From the NCBI GenBank assembly GCA_015207195.1, contig JADEXJ010000015.1, forward strand, positions 1-62,748: a stretch of DNA of 62,748 nucleotides, in the 5' to 3' direction. This DNA is from Pleurocapsales cyanobacterium LEGE 10410. Its GTDB lineage: Bacteria > Cyanobacteriota > Cyanobacteriia > Cyanobacteriales > Xenococcaceae. The translations under genes were made by a program, and so were the position numbers. Shown piece after piece: positions 36,093 to 46,947 of the stretch (positions are counted from its first letter, which is position 1; each line of letters begins with the position of its first letter). A model generated the notes under the pieces. The model did no database searches and was not told the origin of the DNA. It worked only from the letters and a program-made list of their open reading frames with translations.

Positions 36093-37079
36093 ATGCCAAA
36101 AATCGACTATCTACGCATTAGTTTAATTGATAAATGTAATTTTCGTTGCCAATACTGTATGCCAGAGGGAACGAAGCTTGATTATGTCCTAAACCAAGAA
36201 TTGCTGACCAATCAAGAAATTCTTGCCTTGGTGCAGGATGTATTTATTCCTCTTGGTTTTACCAAATTTCGCCTTACTGGAGGAGAACCGTTATTGCGCC
36301 CTGGGCTAGTCGATTTAGTCCGAGATCTGGCTCGGTTAAAAGCAACGGAAGATCTTGCCCTAACTACTAATGGTTTTCTCTTGGCTGACTTAGCACAGCC
36401 ATTGATGGATGCAGGTTTAAAACGAATCAATATTAGCTTGGATTCTCTAAATCCAGCGACTTTTGATCAAATTATTGGCAATCGGGGGCGGAGTCGTTGG
36501 CAGCAAACTTGGTCGGGAATTTTAGCTGCTCATCGGGTAGGATTTGATCCTCTAAAGCTCAACGTGGTCGTAATCCCTGGAGTCAACGATACCGAAGTTT
36601 TAGATTTAGCAGCCTTGAGCATTGAGCGCAACTGGCATATCCGCTTTATTGAATTTATGCCCATTGGCAACCCTGAGTTGTTCGGCGATAAAGCCTGGAT
36701 CGATTCGGTCGAGTTACGTCGCCTGATTCGCCAAAAATGGGGATTGGTTGAATCGAATATTAAAGGTAATGGTCCTGCCGATGTGTTTCAAATTCCTGAT
36801 GCCAAGGGAACACTAGGCTTTATTTCTCAAATGTCTGAATGCTTTTGCGATCGCTGCAACCGAGTTAGATTATCAGCAGATGGCTGGTTGCGTCCTTGTT
36901 TGCTCAACGAAACTGGTCAGATCGATTTAAAAACTGCTTTACGTAGCGGTGTAGACACGGCAGACTTACAAAGACAAGTTGGTCAGCTATTGCTGCTCAA
37001 GCCTGAAATCAACTTCAAAGAGCGGGACTCTGGTACTAGTGGAACCTATACCCGTACCATGTCCCAAATTGGCGGATAA
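36093..37079 (+). CDS. moaA: GTP 3',8-cyclase MoaA
   Basis: 328 residues. The radical-SAM cluster motif is C-x3-C-x2-C (Cys15, Cys19, Cys22 in CNFRCQYC) followed by [12 protein letters not shown]. The C-terminal second cluster includes [15 protein letters not shown] and CLL. The C-terminus ends in Gly-Gly after a short tail, as required in MoaA. It makes the pterin precursor for molybdenum cofactor. It stands alone, ending convergently with rpsD through the hairpin at 37184-37225. Confidence 0.95.
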   Translation: MPKIDYLRISLIDKCNFRCQYCMPEGTKLDYVLNQELLTNQEILALVQDVFIPLGFTKFRLTGGEPLLRPGLVDLVRDLARLKATEDLALTTNGFLLADLAQPLMDAGLKRINISLDSLNPATFDQIIGNRGRSRWQQTWSGILAAHRVGFDPLKLNVVVIPGVNDTEVLDLAALSIERNWHIRFIEFMPIGNPELFGDKAWIDSVELRRLIRQKWGLVESNIKGNGPADVFQIPDAKGTLGFISQMSECFCDRCNRVRLSADGWLRPCLLNETGQIDLKTALRSGVDTADLQRQVGQLLLLKPEINFKERDSGTSGTYTRTMSQIGG

Positions 37080-37129
37080 CTGACCAGACCAACGTTAGAA
37101 GATTGGGTATGAACCGCGCAATTGATAAA

Positions 37130-37225
37130 GCTTGTAGCTTGTAGCTATGAGCTAACACTTTATTGACGAAGCTAATTCACGAAGTCAGAGGAAGTCTCGT
37201 CGTTTGACGGCGAGGTCTCTCTGAC
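37130..37225. terminator. Heptad tract and long stem-loop between moaA and rpsD
   Basis: A heptad tract (TTGTAGC, 37130-37153) is followed by a two-tier hairpin: outer GTCAGAG (37184-37190) with CTCTGAC (37219-37225), inner CTCGTCG (37196-37202) with CGGCGAG (37208-37214). There is no U-tract, but the convergent position suggests a shared terminator. Confidence 0.6.
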
Positions 37226-37235
37226 ACCCAACTAA

Positions 37236-37844
37236 TTACGCCATACGAGAATAGTACTCGATAACCAGCAGTTCATTGACCTGAAGGGCGACCCATTCCC
37301 GTTCAATGACACCGTTTACCTTGCCTGCTAAAGCATTTTTATCAAATTCGAGGTGACTTGGTAAATTAGCCAGACCTGGATATTCCATGTTTGCTTCTAC
37401 CAATTTGCGAGAGCGATCGCGATCTCTAACTTTGATTACGTCTCCAGGGCGACATTGATAACTGGCAACGTTCACCACGCGATCGTTTACTAAAATATGT
37501 CCGTGGTTGACTAGCTGACGCGCACCAGGAATAGTACCAGCCATTCCCAAACGAAAAATAGTATTATCTAAACGCATTTCCAGCAGCTCTAATAGCGTTT
37601 GTCCTGTCGAGCCAGCAACTCTACGAGCTTTACGAACGTAACGTACTAGTTGTTTTTCAGTAACCCCGTAGTTAAAACGAAGTTTTTGCTTTTCTTCTAA
37701 ACGAATAGCATATTCAGAACGTTTACGGCGACCTTGTCCATGTTGTCCTGGTGGATAGGCTTTACGAGGTTTTTTTCTGGTTAAGCCTGGTAAATCCCCT
37801 AAGCGACGAACGACCCGCAAACGCGGACCTCTATAGCGAGACAT
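37236..37844 (-). CDS. rpsD: 30S ribosomal protein S4
   Basis: 202 residues: [15 protein letters not shown] at the start, then the S4 RNA-binding domain ([31 protein letters not shown] in pieces). It is a primary 16S rRNA binder. The sequence is the standard cyanobacterial form without zinc cysteines. It is monocistronic here, convergent with moaA. Confidence 0.98.
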   Translation of the reverse strand: MSRYRGPRLRVVRRLGDLPGLTRKKPRKAYPPGQHGQGRRKRSEYAIRLEEKQKLRFNYGVTEKQLVRYVRKARRVAGSTGQTLLELLEMRLDNTIFRLGMAGTIPGARQLVNHGHILVNDRVVNVASYQCRPGDVIKVRDRDRSRKLVEANMEYPGLANLPSHLEFDKNALAGKVNGVIEREWVALQVNELLVIEYYSRMA

Positions 37845-37947
37845 ATCTTATTTTCCCTCTAGACTGTACTTGCAAAATATCTCCAAATATATAATTATAC
37901 ATTGCTCTAGTGAATTATTGAAAAATTTGGCAAATGTAACTATAGCA

Positions 37948-37982
37948 ATAAAAAAAGGTGAGTTGCACACAACTAACCCACC
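37948..37982 (-). terminator. Rho-independent terminator of sodN
   Basis: Read on the minus strand: GGTG...AGTTG-TGTG-CAACT-CACC followed by T7. It lies 28 bases after the sodN stop, with a small bulge in the stem. Confidence 0.75.
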
Positions 37983-38009
37983 ATTACAAAAATAAGATCG
38001 AGACTTTAG

Positions 38010-38486
38010 CTAACTAGCTTTATACCAATTAACATCTCGTTCTTTGGTTGCCCAGAACATATCATGAATTTTATGAACAGCTTCCATTAGTTCATTGGCG
38101 TGTTCGGCACTAACTTCTACTTTACAAGCAGAACATAATTTAGCAGCTTTCCAAAAAGTGTCGTGAAGATCGGGATATTTCTCCAGATGCACTGGTTTGA
38201 AATAATCTGTCCAAAGAATTAGCAAATCGTCTTTAGTTTTTTGTGCCTGTTCTTCTTTAATCGCTACATAGCGAGAAAGTGTGTTCTGGTAAGCGATATA
38301 TGCAGCTTTGTCATCAGCAGCAGGAATTTCTAGATCCATGATTTTTTTGGTCATGGAAACTACAGCTTCTGCTGTAATCCGCGCCGATGCAGGGTCGTAC
38401 ACACCACAAGGTCCATCGCAATGAGCATGAACTTCTGGTGCAGGAAAGAAGTTTTTGATTTGGGTAATAATTCGTCTGAGTATCAT
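38010..38486 (-). CDS. sodN: Nickel superoxide dismutase
   Basis: 158 residues. The nickel hook motif HCDGPCGVYDP begins at His22 (Cys23 and Cys27 ligands). The first 21 residues (MILRRIITQIKNFFPAPEVHA) form the prosequence that must be cut so that His becomes residue 1. The rest is the usual four-helix hairpin domain. It detoxifies superoxide and is typical of marine cyanobacteria. The maturation protease gene sodX, often adjacent, is not next to it here. It has its own terminator downstream. Confidence 0.97.
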   Translation of the reverse strand: MILRRIITQIKNFFPAPEVHAHCDGPCGVYDPASARITAEAVVSMTKKIMDLEIPAADDKAAYIAYQNTLSRYVAIKEEQAQKTKDDLLILWTDYFKPVHLEKYPDLHDTFWKAAKLCSACKVEVSAEHANELMEAVHKIHDMFWATKERDVNWYKAS

Positions 38487-38788
38487 AATTTATAGAGTTC
38501 GTTTTCTCGAATGCCCTAAGGCGATCTAGTTGGTTTAAAACAGCAGTATGTTTGGATTGAGCTTGTTAAGCTGAATCAAAGATATAGCTCGTGATGATAT
38601 ATCTTTTTCCCGATCAACTTTTAGCTTAGTTCGATTTAGGGTTGGTTTGCAAGGTCGAATCTTGAGAGGGTCGATTGCCTAAAGTCTATGGTTTTTTAGG
38701 ATACAGAAGTCAAGTTGTCGGCTAAGGTACGCAGATTGCCAACAAGATCGACAACTGCGTACCACGACAAGATCAATCAATCAATCAA
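38487..38788. other. Intergenic region with two perfect hairpins
   Basis: AAAGATATA pairs with TATATCTTT (38578-38606), and GGTACGCAG pairs with CTGCGTACC across a 20-base loop (38726-38763). The second lies 26 bases after the stop of the solute-binding-protein gene and probably ends its transcript. A short ATCA tandem is next to that stop. Confidence 0.5.
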
Positions 38789-40093
38789 TTAATTACTGAC
38801 TGGATTGACTTTATCAATAACGCTCAAAGTACCGTCTTCGCCTACCTGCCACACATCGTAACTTCCAACCACATCTCCATTCTCATCGATATCGACATTA
38901 CCGCTTGCTCCCTGAAAATTGATGTCTTCTCCTTGGCGGACTAGTTCCATTGCCTCACAAGCATCCGTAACCTCAGTTCCTGGAGCATTTGCCACTTCTA
39001 ATATCTGACTTTTGATGCCTTCTCCAGTATTAGCATCGCTTGCTTCGGCTGCCAACATCATCAAAATAGCTGCATCCCAGTTATGGGGGACGTAAGCAGT
39101 CATTTCTTTGCCAGTTTTTTCATTCCATAAGGCAGTGAACTCTTCTAGAGCCTGACCATCAGCCCCTGGTACAGTTCCTAAAGCTCCAGCAATAATCGAT
39201 TTGCCATCCGAAGTTTTGCCTACCTGACGTACAAAATCATCAGAATATACCCCGTCGGTAAGCAAAACAGTAACTCCATCGCTCAATCCTTGTTCAAAGG
39301 CGGATTTTAACAATACGCTACCTGTCTCGGCATATAAAACTGCTGCCACCGCATCGGGTTTACCGTTGAAAGCAGCTTGGGCTTCACTGTCTAAGGTTGC
39401 TGCTTTGGGGTCATAGCGTACGGGTTCTCCAACAATGCTGCCTCCTTTTTCTTTGAGTGCTTCGATAAATTGCTTTTCAAAGCCCACTCCGTAATCATTA
39501 TTGATGGCAACGGTAGAAACATTGTTAAAACCTTGTTTTTGTGCTAGTGCTGCCAAAGCCTGAGATTGATATGTATCTGGTGGCGCAGTGCGCGCCCAAT
39601 AACCATCAAACTCGTTATTTTGCGCTCGTTCGGTAAATACAGGGCTGGTACTGCCAGGAGACACCATCATTACCTGATTGCGAACTGCTACGTCTACTGC
39701 TGCCCCCGAAACACTACTGGCAAAAGCTCCAACTACCCCCGCAACTTGGTCTACCTCCGCAAGTTTGGTCATGGCACTGCTGCCCGCGCTAGGATCGGTC
39801 TGACTATCTTCAGTAATCAAACTAACAGAGGCTTCATTAACTCCACCACATTCGTTGATGGTATCTACCGCTAGCTGAACGGCTGCGGGCCAATTTTGCC
39901 CGATAGATGAGAGATCTCCTGTAGTAGGAGCTAAAGTACCCAATTTAAGACCATCTCCCTGCGCTCCATCCCCAGCAGATTCTCCCTGGCAAGAGGTTAG
40001 TAATGCGCTAGTGCCTAATATCAGAGCCAGAGTTACTTTAGAAGTAAAGCCACCGCTTTTAAGCAACGCAGAGTTGAAATATTTCATATTCAA
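38789..40093 (-). CDS. ABC transporter substrate-binding lipoprotein (branched-chain/neutral amino acid type)
   Basis: 434 residues (432 if the second ATG is used). The signal peptide ends in a lipobox (ALLTSC, Cys35), then an acidic Gly linker. The rest is a Leu/Ile/Val-binding fold: LKLGTLAPTTGDLSSIGQ, CGGVNEASVSLITEDSQTD and AVAAVLYAETGSVLLKSA. It resembles the amino-acid-binding proteins of the NatABCDE/Liv class in cyanobacteria. No permease or ATPase gene is adjacent, so it works with components encoded elsewhere. It is a distinct family branch from urtA at the left end. Confidence 0.88.
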   Translation of the reverse strand: MNMKYFNSALLKSGGFTSKVTLALILGTSALLTSCQGESAGDGAQGDGLKLGTLAPTTGDLSSIGQNWPAAVQLAVDTINECGGVNEASVSLITEDSQTDPSAGSSAMTKLAEVDQVAGVVGAFASSVSGAAVDVAVRNQVMMVSPGSTSPVFTERAQNNEFDGYWARTAPPDTYQSQALAALAQKQGFNNVSTVAINNDYGVGFEKQFIEALKEKGGSIVGEPVRYDPKAATLDSEAQAAFNGKPDAVAAVLYAETGSVLLKSAFEQGLSDGVTVLLTDGVYSDDFVRQVGKTSDGKSIIAGALGTVPGADGQALEEFTALWNEKTGKEMTAYVPHNWDAAILMMLAAEASDANTGEGIKSQILEVANAPGTEVTDACEAMELVRQGEDINFQGASGNVDIDENGDVVGSYDVWQVGEDGTLSVIDKVNPVSN

Positions 40094-40190
40094 AGTTTCA
40101 GTTCCAGTCCTAAGTTTAATAGATTGGAATTGTACTAGAAAAACTCAACATATTCTGCATAACAAGCCTTAAAAAAAACTTTTTTTAATA

Positions 40191-40279
40191 CGGAGAGGGG
40201 GGGATTCGAACCCCCGATGAAGTTTACACCCCATAACTCCTTAGCAGGGAGCCGCTTTCAACCGCTCAGCCACCTCTCC
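40191..40279 (-). tRNA. tRNA-Ser (anticodon GCU)
   Basis: 89 bases. The acceptor stem is GGAGAGG with CCTCTCC, discriminator G. The anticodon arm CTCCCTGCTAAGGAG carries GCT, and there is a long variable arm as in serine tRNAs. The T arm is GGGGGTTCGAATCCCCC. CCA is not encoded. Confidence 0.96.
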
Positions 40280-40387
40280 AGGTCGCTCCATCGATTTAAG
40301 ATTATAACAGATTTATTTTGGTTGAGGGGATTGATGAGTGTATTTTGAGCGAACTTAACTTTTATTAAAGATATTGACTTACGCTAG

Positions 40388-41680
40388 CTATTCGGTTCTA
40401 AATTTTACTGAGTCGGCATGAGAAGGCAAGCCTTCTGCCTGAGCTAAAATCTGAATCGTGCTGGACATCTTCTTCAAAGCTGTTGAAGAATACTGAATTA
40501 AGCTAGAATGCTTCATAAAAGTTTCTACTCCCAATGCGGAGGCATAGCGGGCTGCTCCTGAAGTAGGTAAAGTATGATTGGGTCCTGCCAGATAATCCCC
40601 TGTAGCTTCTGGGGTAGAGTTACCAATAAAGATTGCTCCTGCATGACGAATTTTCTCAAGTAAATCCCAAGGCTCAGCTACCTCTAACTCCAGGTGTTCG
40701 GGGGCAAACAGATTAGATAATTCTGCTGCTTCGTCTAATGAATCTACTACCACGATCAAACCGTAATTGGCGATCGCTTTCTCGGTCAGAGTTTTACGGG
40801 GATGATTGACCAGCTGTTTAGTAACCTCTTGCTGTACCTGTTGCGCTAAACTATCAGCTGTAGTTAACAAAATAGCTGCTGCCATCGGATCGTGTTCGGC
40901 TTGAGCTAGCAAATCGGCAGCGACATAAACTGGATTAGCTTGCTCGTCAGCAATCACCAATACTTCTGAAGGTCCTGCTAGCGAGTCAATCCCGACAGTG
41001 CCGTAGACCATTTTTTTGGCTAGGGTAACATAGATATTGCCAGGACCTGTAATTACGTCTACCTTGGGAATAGTTTCCGTGCCGTAGGCTAAAGCACTCA
41101 CTGCCTGCGCTCCTCCTACCCGATAAATTTCTTCTACTCCCGCTTCTTGGGCTGCTACTAATACCGCTGGATTAATTTTGCCGTCCTGACCAGGAGGCGT
41201 AACCATCACGAGGCGAGGAACTTTAGCCACTTTAGCAGGGATGGCATTCATCAATACGGTACTGGGATAAGCTGCCCTTCCTCCAGGGACATAAAGTCCT
41301 GCTATATCTACAGGGGTATAACGTTTACCCAATACTACGTCATCTTCCTCAAACTGTACCCAAGATTTAGGTACTCGCTGGCGATGAAAAGCTTCTATCT
41401 TATGGCAGGCTACTTGAATGGCACGGAGTAAATCCTTAGACACCTGTTGATAGGCAGCATCTAGTTCTGAACCCCTCACTCTCAGTTGGTCTGCGGTATA
41501 AACCTGCCGATCGAACTTTTCAGTATATTCAAGTAAGGCGCGATCGCCATTGGTCTTAACGTTGGTGACAATCTCTCTAACCACAGCCTCCTTTGGCTGA
41601 ATGTCATCACCATTGTTGCGATCGCCGATACGCTTTAATTCTGTTTGTGCCTCAGTTTGCCGATCGATTATTCGCAGCAT
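40388..41680 (-). CDS. hisD: Histidinol dehydrogenase
   Basis: 430 residues from the start MLRIIDRQ, which fits the family length; an upstream ATG would add six residues. Conserved segments include YVPGGRAAYPSTVLMNAIPAK in pieces, ITGPGNIYVTLAKK, the zinc/substrate region AGPSEVLVIAD, LLAQAEHDP and NHTLPTSGAARYASAL. It catalyses the last two NAD-dependent oxidations of histidine synthesis. It stands alone with no other his genes adjacent, as usual in cyanobacteria. Confidence 0.97.
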   Translation of the reverse strand: MLRIIDRQTEAQTELKRIGDRNNGDDIQPKEAVVREIVTNVKTNGDRALLEYTEKFDRQVYTADQLRVRGSELDAAYQQVSKDLLRAIQVACHKIEAFHRQRVPKSWVQFEEDDVVLGKRYTPVDIAGLYVPGGRAAYPSTVLMNAIPAKVAKVPRLVMVTPPGQDGKINPAVLVAAQEAGVEEIYRVGGAQAVSALAYGTETIPKVDVITGPGNIYVTLAKKMVYGTVGIDSLAGPSEVLVIADEQANPVYVAADLLAQAEHDPMAAAILLTTADSLAQQVQQEVTKQLVNHPRKTLTEKAIANYGLIVVVDSLDEAAELSNLFAPEHLELEVAEPWDLLEKIRHAGAIFIGNSTPEATGDYLAGPNHTLPTSGAARYASALGVETFMKHSSLIQYSSTALKKMSSTIQILAQAEGLPSHADSVKFRTE

Positions 41681-42013
41681 CGAGATCCCCATATCCATTT
41701 GAGCTTTTACACAAGTGTGAGCTGTTACTTATAATTTATTATATAAATCTTTACAGTAAACAACTCGCCATAATCCTAGCTTAACGTGAATCTATAGTTA
41801 GTCGCCTTTTTCTCAAACCCTTTAAAGTTTTTTTATCCGTTGAAAGTTGACCAGGCTGTAAATTATCCTAAATCTTGATTTACGCCATAATTATTTAGTA
41901 AGATTTAGGCTGATCTTTTCGTCTATGACCTTTTTTTTGACCGTTTGAAAACAGTAGAGGTTGCTATTGCCTAAAGAATTCTTGATTGCCACAGCTCATG
42001 CTATTTTTATTGC

Positions 42014-42043
42014 TTGACAACTTTTTGTAATAGTTGTTACTAT
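42014..42043 (+). promoter_or_regulatory. Candidate sigma-70 promoter for rpsT
   Basis: TTGACA at 42014-42019 is a perfect -35 hexamer, with TACTAT 18 bases downstream as a moderate -10. It lies about 60 bases before the rpsT start. The preceding 300 bases hold no gene. Confidence 0.5.
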
Positions 42044-42105
42044 GTAAAATCCTACTTCTATATATATTTCCAAATTTACTTACAACGCAATCTGTTTAAA
42101 AAACT

Positions 42106-42399
42106 GTGGCTAACTCTAAATCGGCAATCAAACGTATCAGAACAGCAGAGCGCAATCGCTTGCGTAACAAAGCATACAAATCTGCCTTAAGAACTCTGAC
42201 AAAAAAATATTTTGGTGCGGTAGAAACCTATACAGCCGAACCCACTCCAGAAAACATGGAAACTGTTAATCAAGCCATGTCTGCTGCCTACAGCAAAATT
42301 GATAAAGCTGTTAAACGCAAAGTGCTTCACAAAAACAATGGAGCCAGAAAAAAAGCACGCATAGCTAGGGTGTTGAAGAAGGCAACGGTCGCTTCTTAG
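42106..42399 (+). CDS. rpsT: 30S ribosomal protein S20
   Basis: 97 residues starting with GTG. The basic [18 protein letters not shown] start and long helices are typical of S20, a 16S rRNA-binding protein. A GTG start is common for S20 and may lower expression. It is the first gene before tatD and the RNA polymerase genes, the arrangement usual in cyanobacteria. Confidence 0.97.
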   Translation: MANSKSAIKRIRTAERNRLRNKAYKSALRTLTKKYFGAVETYTAEPTPENMETVNQAMSAAYSKIDKAVKRKVLHKNNGARKKARIARVLKKATVAS

Positions 42400-42518
42400 A
42401 GGCATATTTGAATATTGAAGCGGAAATTTAAGCTGCTTCATAGTTCATTTTTGACCACCAAGAATTAGCGATTAATTCAAGCAGAAAAATTGGCAAAAGC
42501 AAGCAATACACTAAGTAA

Positions 42519-43307
42519 ATGCAGTTAATAGATACCCATGTTCACATCAACTTCGATGTTTTTCAAGGGAATTTAAGCTCGTTAAAGCAGCGTTGGCAGG
42601 AAGCAGGTGTAGTTCACTTAGTTCATTCTTGTGTAGAACCAAAAGAATTTCAGGGAATACAGTCCATAGCGGATCGTTTCCCTGAATTGTCGTTTGCAGT
42701 TGGGATGCATCCTCTAGACGTTGACAAATGGCAGGAGCGCACTGGTGAAGAAATCAAAGCTCTGGCAGCTTCAGATAAGCGAGTGGTGGCTATTGGGGAA
42801 ACAGGGTTAGACTTTTATAAAGCAGACAATCAGGAAAAACAGATTTTAGCCCTACAACAACAGTTGAGAATAGCCAGACAACTGGATAAACCAGTAATCA
42901 TTCACTGTCGAGCAGCAGCAGCCAAGCTAAAGGAGGTGCTATCAGACTTTTGGTTAGACGAGGGTTCAGTCAGAGGGGTAATGCACTGCTGGGGAGGAGA
43001 TGAAATAGAAACACAATGGTTTTTAGATCTGGGTTTTTACATTAGCTATAGCGGTATTGTTACCTTCAAAAACGCCAAGCAAGTTCAGGCAGCAGCTAAA
43101 ACAGTTCCTAGCGATCGCCTGCTGATTGAAACAGACTGTCCTTTTCTGGCTCCTGTACCTTATCGGGGGAAAACCAACGAGCCAGCTTACGTTCTTCACG
43201 TAGCGCAATACCTAGCCCAACTGCGCCAAATACCTTTGACAACCCTTGCCGAGCAGACTACGGCTAATGCCTGTCGCTTGTTCGACATTCAGTTAAACGG
43301 CAAATAA
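42519..43307 (+). CDS. tatD: TatD-family metal-dependent hydrolase
   Basis: 262 residues. Metal ligands are visible: DTHVHIN near the start, [20 protein letters not shown] and ETDCPFLAP. The TatD family has DNase or amidohydrolase activity. It lies 119 bases after rpsT and 81 bases before rpoB, a conserved position in cyanobacteria suggesting co-transcription. Confidence 0.95.
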   Translation: MQLIDTHVHINFDVFQGNLSSLKQRWQEAGVVHLVHSCVEPKEFQGIQSIADRFPELSFAVGMHPLDVDKWQERTGEEIKALAASDKRVVAIGETGLDFYKADNQEKQILALQQQLRIARQLDKPVIIHCRAAAAKLKEVLSDFWLDEGSVRGVMHCWGGDEIETQWFLDLGFYISYSGIVTFKNAKQVQAAAKTVPSDRLLIETDCPFLAPVPYRGKTNEPAYVLHVAQYLAQLRQIPLTTLAEQTTANACRLFDIQLNGK

Positions 43308-43388
43308 TCAATCAATTAGCTTGTTCCCAGGCTAGTTTCTGCCATATCTTACAAGTCAAAACAAAACATAGTACCAACTATTATCTTC

Positions 43389-46300
43389 ATGACTAACCTG
43401 ACATACAACCTGCTACCAGACTTAATTGAAATTCAACGCTCTAGTTTTCGTTGGTTTCTTGAAGAAGGATTGATTGAAGAACTCAACAGTTTTTCACCTA
43501 TTACCGACTATACAGGAAAATTCGAGCTGCACTTCATGGGTGAAAACTATCGCCTTAAAGAACCCAAGTATTCCATGGAGGAAGCCAAACGCCGTGACAG
43601 TACCTACAATGTTCAAGTTTATGTTCCTACTCGCCTGATCGATAAAGAAAGCGGTGAAATCAAGGAAATGGAAGTATTTGTCGGCGATTTACCGCTGATG
43701 ACCGATCGCGGAACCTTCATTATTAATGGTGCAGAAAGAGTAATTGTCAACCAGATAGTGCGATCGCCTGGAGTATATTATAAGGCGGAAACCGATAAAA
43801 ATGGTCGCCGTACCTATTCTGCTTCTTTGATTCCCAACCGTGGAGCGTGGTTAAAATTTGAAACCGATAAAAACGGCTTGGTTTGGGTCAGAATCGATAA
43901 AACTCGTAAGCTATCCGCTCAGGTTTTATTAAAGGCGATCGGTCTTAGCGACAACGAAATTATGGATGGAATTCGCCATCAAGACTTTTATCAAAAGACT
44001 CTAGACAAAGAAGGTAATCCTAGTGAAGAAGAAGCACTACTAGAGCTATATCGTAAACTCCGTCCTGGGGAACCTCCTACAGTTAGTGGGGGACAACAAC
44101 TGTTAGAATCCCGCTTTTTTGATTCCAAACGTTATGACTTAGGGCGCGTTGGTCGTTACAAAATTAATAAGAAGCTACGCCTTACCGTCCCCGATACGAC
44201 TAGAGTATTAACCACAACCGATATTTTGGCAGCAGTAGCCTATCTAATCAACTTAGAGTTTGACGGCGGTAGCACCGATGACATCGACCATTTAGGCAAT
44301 CGTCGGGTTCGTTCGGTAGGCGAACTGTTACAAAACCAGGTAAGAGTGGGCTTAAACCGTCTAGAAAGAATAATTCGCGAACGGATGACGGTTAGTGAAG
44401 CCAACAGCCTGACCCCCGCAGCCTTAGTTAATCCCAAACCATTGGTAGCAGCAATCAAAGAGTTTTTTGGTTCATCCCAGCTATCCCAATTTATGGATCA
44501 GACCAATCCGCTGGCAGAATTGACTCACAAACGTCGCCTTTCAGCTTTAGGACCTGGTGGTTTAACTAGAGAAAGAGCGGGTTTTGCCGTAAGAGACATT
44601 CACCCTACCCAGTATGGTCGGATTTGTCCTGTAGAAACTCCTGAAGGACCTAACGCTGGCTTGATCGGTTCCTTGGCAACTTATGCCCGCGTCAATCCTT
44701 ACGGCTTTATTGCGACTCCTTATTATCGTGTGGAAAGTGGTCGTGTCTTAAGAGAAGGCGACCCCGTGTATCTTACTGCTGACGAAGAGGATGACATGAG
44801 AGTGGCACCAGGAGACGTAGCTACCGACGATGATGGTTATATCTTGGGTGAGTCGATCGCTATTCGTTATCGTCAGGAATTTTCTACCTGCGCTCCAGAC
44901 GAAGTAGATTATGTCGCTATTTCTCCCATCCAAATTGTTTCTGTCGCTACCAGCTTGATTCCTTTCTTAGAACACGACGATGCTAACCGCGCCTTGATGG
45001 GTTCTAACATGCAGCGTCAGGCTGTACCACTATTACGTCCTGAACGACCCCTGGTGGGAACTGGACTAGAAGCTCAAGCAGCCCGCGATTCGGGAATGGT
45101 AGTTGTTTCGCGTACTCATGGGATTGTAACCTACGTCGATGCCAATGAAGTTAGAGTTAGGGTCGAAGAAGGCAACAATGGTCTTTATGCTCCCGAACCA
45201 GGACAAGAAATTATCTACAAGCTCCAAAAATATCAGCGTTCTAACCAAGATACCTGCTTAAATCAACGTCCTTTGGTATATGCAGGGGAAGATGTTGTTC
45301 CAGGGCAAGTATTAGCCGATGGTTCATCCACCGAAGGGGGAGAATTAGCGTTAGGACAAAACGTAACGATTGCCTATATGCCCTGGGAAGGTTACAACTA
45401 CGAAGATGCAATTCTCATCAGCGAGCGTCTAGTTTATGACGACGTTTATACCAGTATTCACGTCGAAAAATTTGAAATTGAAGCCAGACAAACTAAGCTA
45501 GGACCAGAAGAAATCACCCGTGAAATCCCCAACGTCGGTGAAGACGCACTACGCAACCTAGATGAACGAGGCATTATTCATATTGGTGCTTGGGTAGAGG
45601 CGGGAGAAATTCTGGTTGGCAAGGTGACTCCAAAAGGAGAGTCCGATCAGCCTCCTGAAGAAAAACTGCTCAGGGCAATCTTTGGCGAAAAAGCCAGAGA
45701 CGTGCGAGACAACTCTTTGAGAGTTCCTAATGGAGAAAAAGGCAGGGTCGTAGACGTGCGAGTCTTTACTAGAGAGCAGGGTGATGAATTACCTCCTGGA
45801 GCCAACATGGTAGTCAGGATCTACGTTGCTCAAAAACGTAAGATTCAAGTAGGAGATAAGATGGCTGGTCGCCACGGTAATAAAGGAATTATTTCTCGGA
45901 TTTTGCCGATTGAAGATATGCCCTATTTACCCGATGGCAGTCCCATCGATATCGCGCTCAATCCTTTGGGTGTTCCTTCGCGGATGAACGTCGGACAGGT
46001 GTTTGAGTGTCTTTTGGGCTGGGCTGGTGAAAACCTGGCGATGCGCTTTAAAATGATGCCGTTTGACGAAATGTACGGTAAAGAAGCATCGAGAGAAACA
46101 GTACACGGCAAAATTCAGGAGTCTGCTCGCAAACCTGGAAAATCCTGGGTATATGATGCAAATAATCCTGGGAAAATTCAGGTATTTGACGGGCGTACGG
46201 GAGAACCCTTTGATCGTCCTGTAACTGTAGGTAAAGCCTATATGCTTAAGCTGGTTCACCTGGTAGATGACAAAATTCATGCCCGTTCTACTGGTCCTTA

Positions 46301-46700
46301 TTCTTTGGTTACTCAACAGCCTTTGGGTGGTAAAGCACAACAGGGTGGACAGAGATTTGGAGAGATGGAGGTTTGGGCTTTAGAAGCTTATGGCGCAGCC
46401 TATACCCTACAAGAACTGCTGACGGTCAAATCCGATGATATGCAGGGACGTAACGAGGCGCTCAACTCGATTGTTAAGGGTAAGCCAATCCCCCGTCCTG
46501 GTACTCCAGAATCCTTCAAAGTATTGATGCGAGAGCTACAGTCTTTAGGTTTAGATATTGCTGTACACAAACTCGAATCAAAGGATGATGGCAGTAGCAG
46601 TGATGTTGAAGTGGATCTCATGGCAGATACTCCTCGCCGTACTCCCAATCGACCTACCTATGAGTCTTTACAAAGAGAAGAAACTATTGAAGAAGTGTAA
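43389..46700 (+). CDS. rpoB: RNA polymerase beta subunit
   Basis: 1103 residues, the compact cyanobacterial length. N-terminal FNLLPDL-like start ([19 protein letters not shown]), rifampicin-binding region with [28 protein letters not shown] in pieces, and the conserved C-terminal [19 protein letters not shown] and [24 protein letters not shown] segments. The rifampicin-region residues look wild type. First gene of the rpoB-rpoC1-rpoC2 unit. Confidence 0.98.
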   Translation: MTNLTYNLLPDLIEIQRSSFRWFLEEGLIEELNSFSPITDYTGKFELHFMGENYRLKEPKYSMEEAKRRDSTYNVQVYVPTRLIDKESGEIKEMEVFVGDLPLMTDRGTFIINGAERVIVNQIVRSPGVYYKAETDKNGRRTYSASLIPNRGAWLKFETDKNGLVWVRIDKTRKLSAQVLLKAIGLSDNEIMDGIRHQDFYQKTLDKEGNPSEEEALLELYRKLRPGEPPTVSGGQQLLESRFFDSKRYDLGRVGRYKINKKLRLTVPDTTRVLTTTDILAAVAYLINLEFDGGSTDDIDHLGNRRVRSVGELLQNQVRVGLNRLERIIRERMTVSEANSLTPAALVNPKPLVAAIKEFFGSSQLSQFMDQTNPLAELTHKRRLSALGPGGLTRERAGFAVRDIHPTQYGRICPVETPEGPNAGLIGSLATYARVNPYGFIATPYYRVESGRVLREGDPVYLTADEEDDMRVAPGDVATDDDGYILGESIAIRYRQEFSTCAPDEVDYVAISPIQIVSVATSLIPFLEHDDANRALMGSNMQRQAVPLLRPERPLVGTGLEAQAARDSGMVVVSRTHGIVTYVDANEVRVRVEEGNNGLYAPEPGQEIIYKLQKYQRSNQDTCLNQRPLVYAGEDVVPGQVLADGSSTEGGELALGQNVTIAYMPWEGYNYEDAILISERLVYDDVYTSIHVEKFEIEARQTKLGPEEITREIPNVGEDALRNLDERGIIHIGAWVEAGEILVGKVTPKGESDQPPEEKLLRAIFGEKARDVRDNSLRVPNGEKGRVVDVRVFTREQGDELPPGANMVVRIYVAQKRKIQVGDKMAGRHGNKGIISRILPIEDMPYLPDGSPIDIALNPLGVPSRMNVGQVFECLLGWAGENLAMRFKMMPFDEMYGKEASRETVHGKIQESARKPGKSWVYDANNPGKIQVFDGRTGEPFDRPVTVGKAYMLKLVHLVDDKIHARSTGPYSLVTQQPLGGKAQQGGQRFGEMEVWALEAYGAAYTLQELLTVKSDDMQGRNEALNSIVKGKPIPRPGTPESFKVLMRELQSLGLDIAVHKLESKDDGSSSDVEVDLMADTPRRTPNRPTYESLQREETIEEV

Positions 46701-46731
46701 AGAAACCCAGTGCTGAATTTAAATTCGGCAG

Positions 46732-46779
46732 ATTGAGGATGGGGACAAAAGTGATAGATCACTATCCCTAATCCTCAAT
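46732..46779 (+). other. Long stem-loop between rpoB and rpoC1
   Basis: ATTGAGGAT (46732-46740) pairs with ATCCTCAAT (46771-46779), GGGA with TCCC, and an inner GTGAT-AG-ATCAC (46751-46762). There is no U-tract. It may set transcript processing, stability or attenuation between rpoB and rpoC1. Confidence 0.55.
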
Positions 46780-46947
46780 ATCAAATATTTCCTTGAATAC
46801 AGTTGGTGAAGTGTGTCAAAGACCGATGCTTGTCTAGTTTGGACTCTAGGGTTTTATTAATTTTATAGAACCCTGCCATCAAACAAATAAGTCTGGCAGA
46901 ACTTATCCCATTCCTCCTAGTCCTTAATTCCTAATTCCCAGTCAACA

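Noticed and set aside
45927-46340. 137-codon minus-strand frame inside rpoB
   Set aside because: Antisense shadow of a highly conserved coding region.
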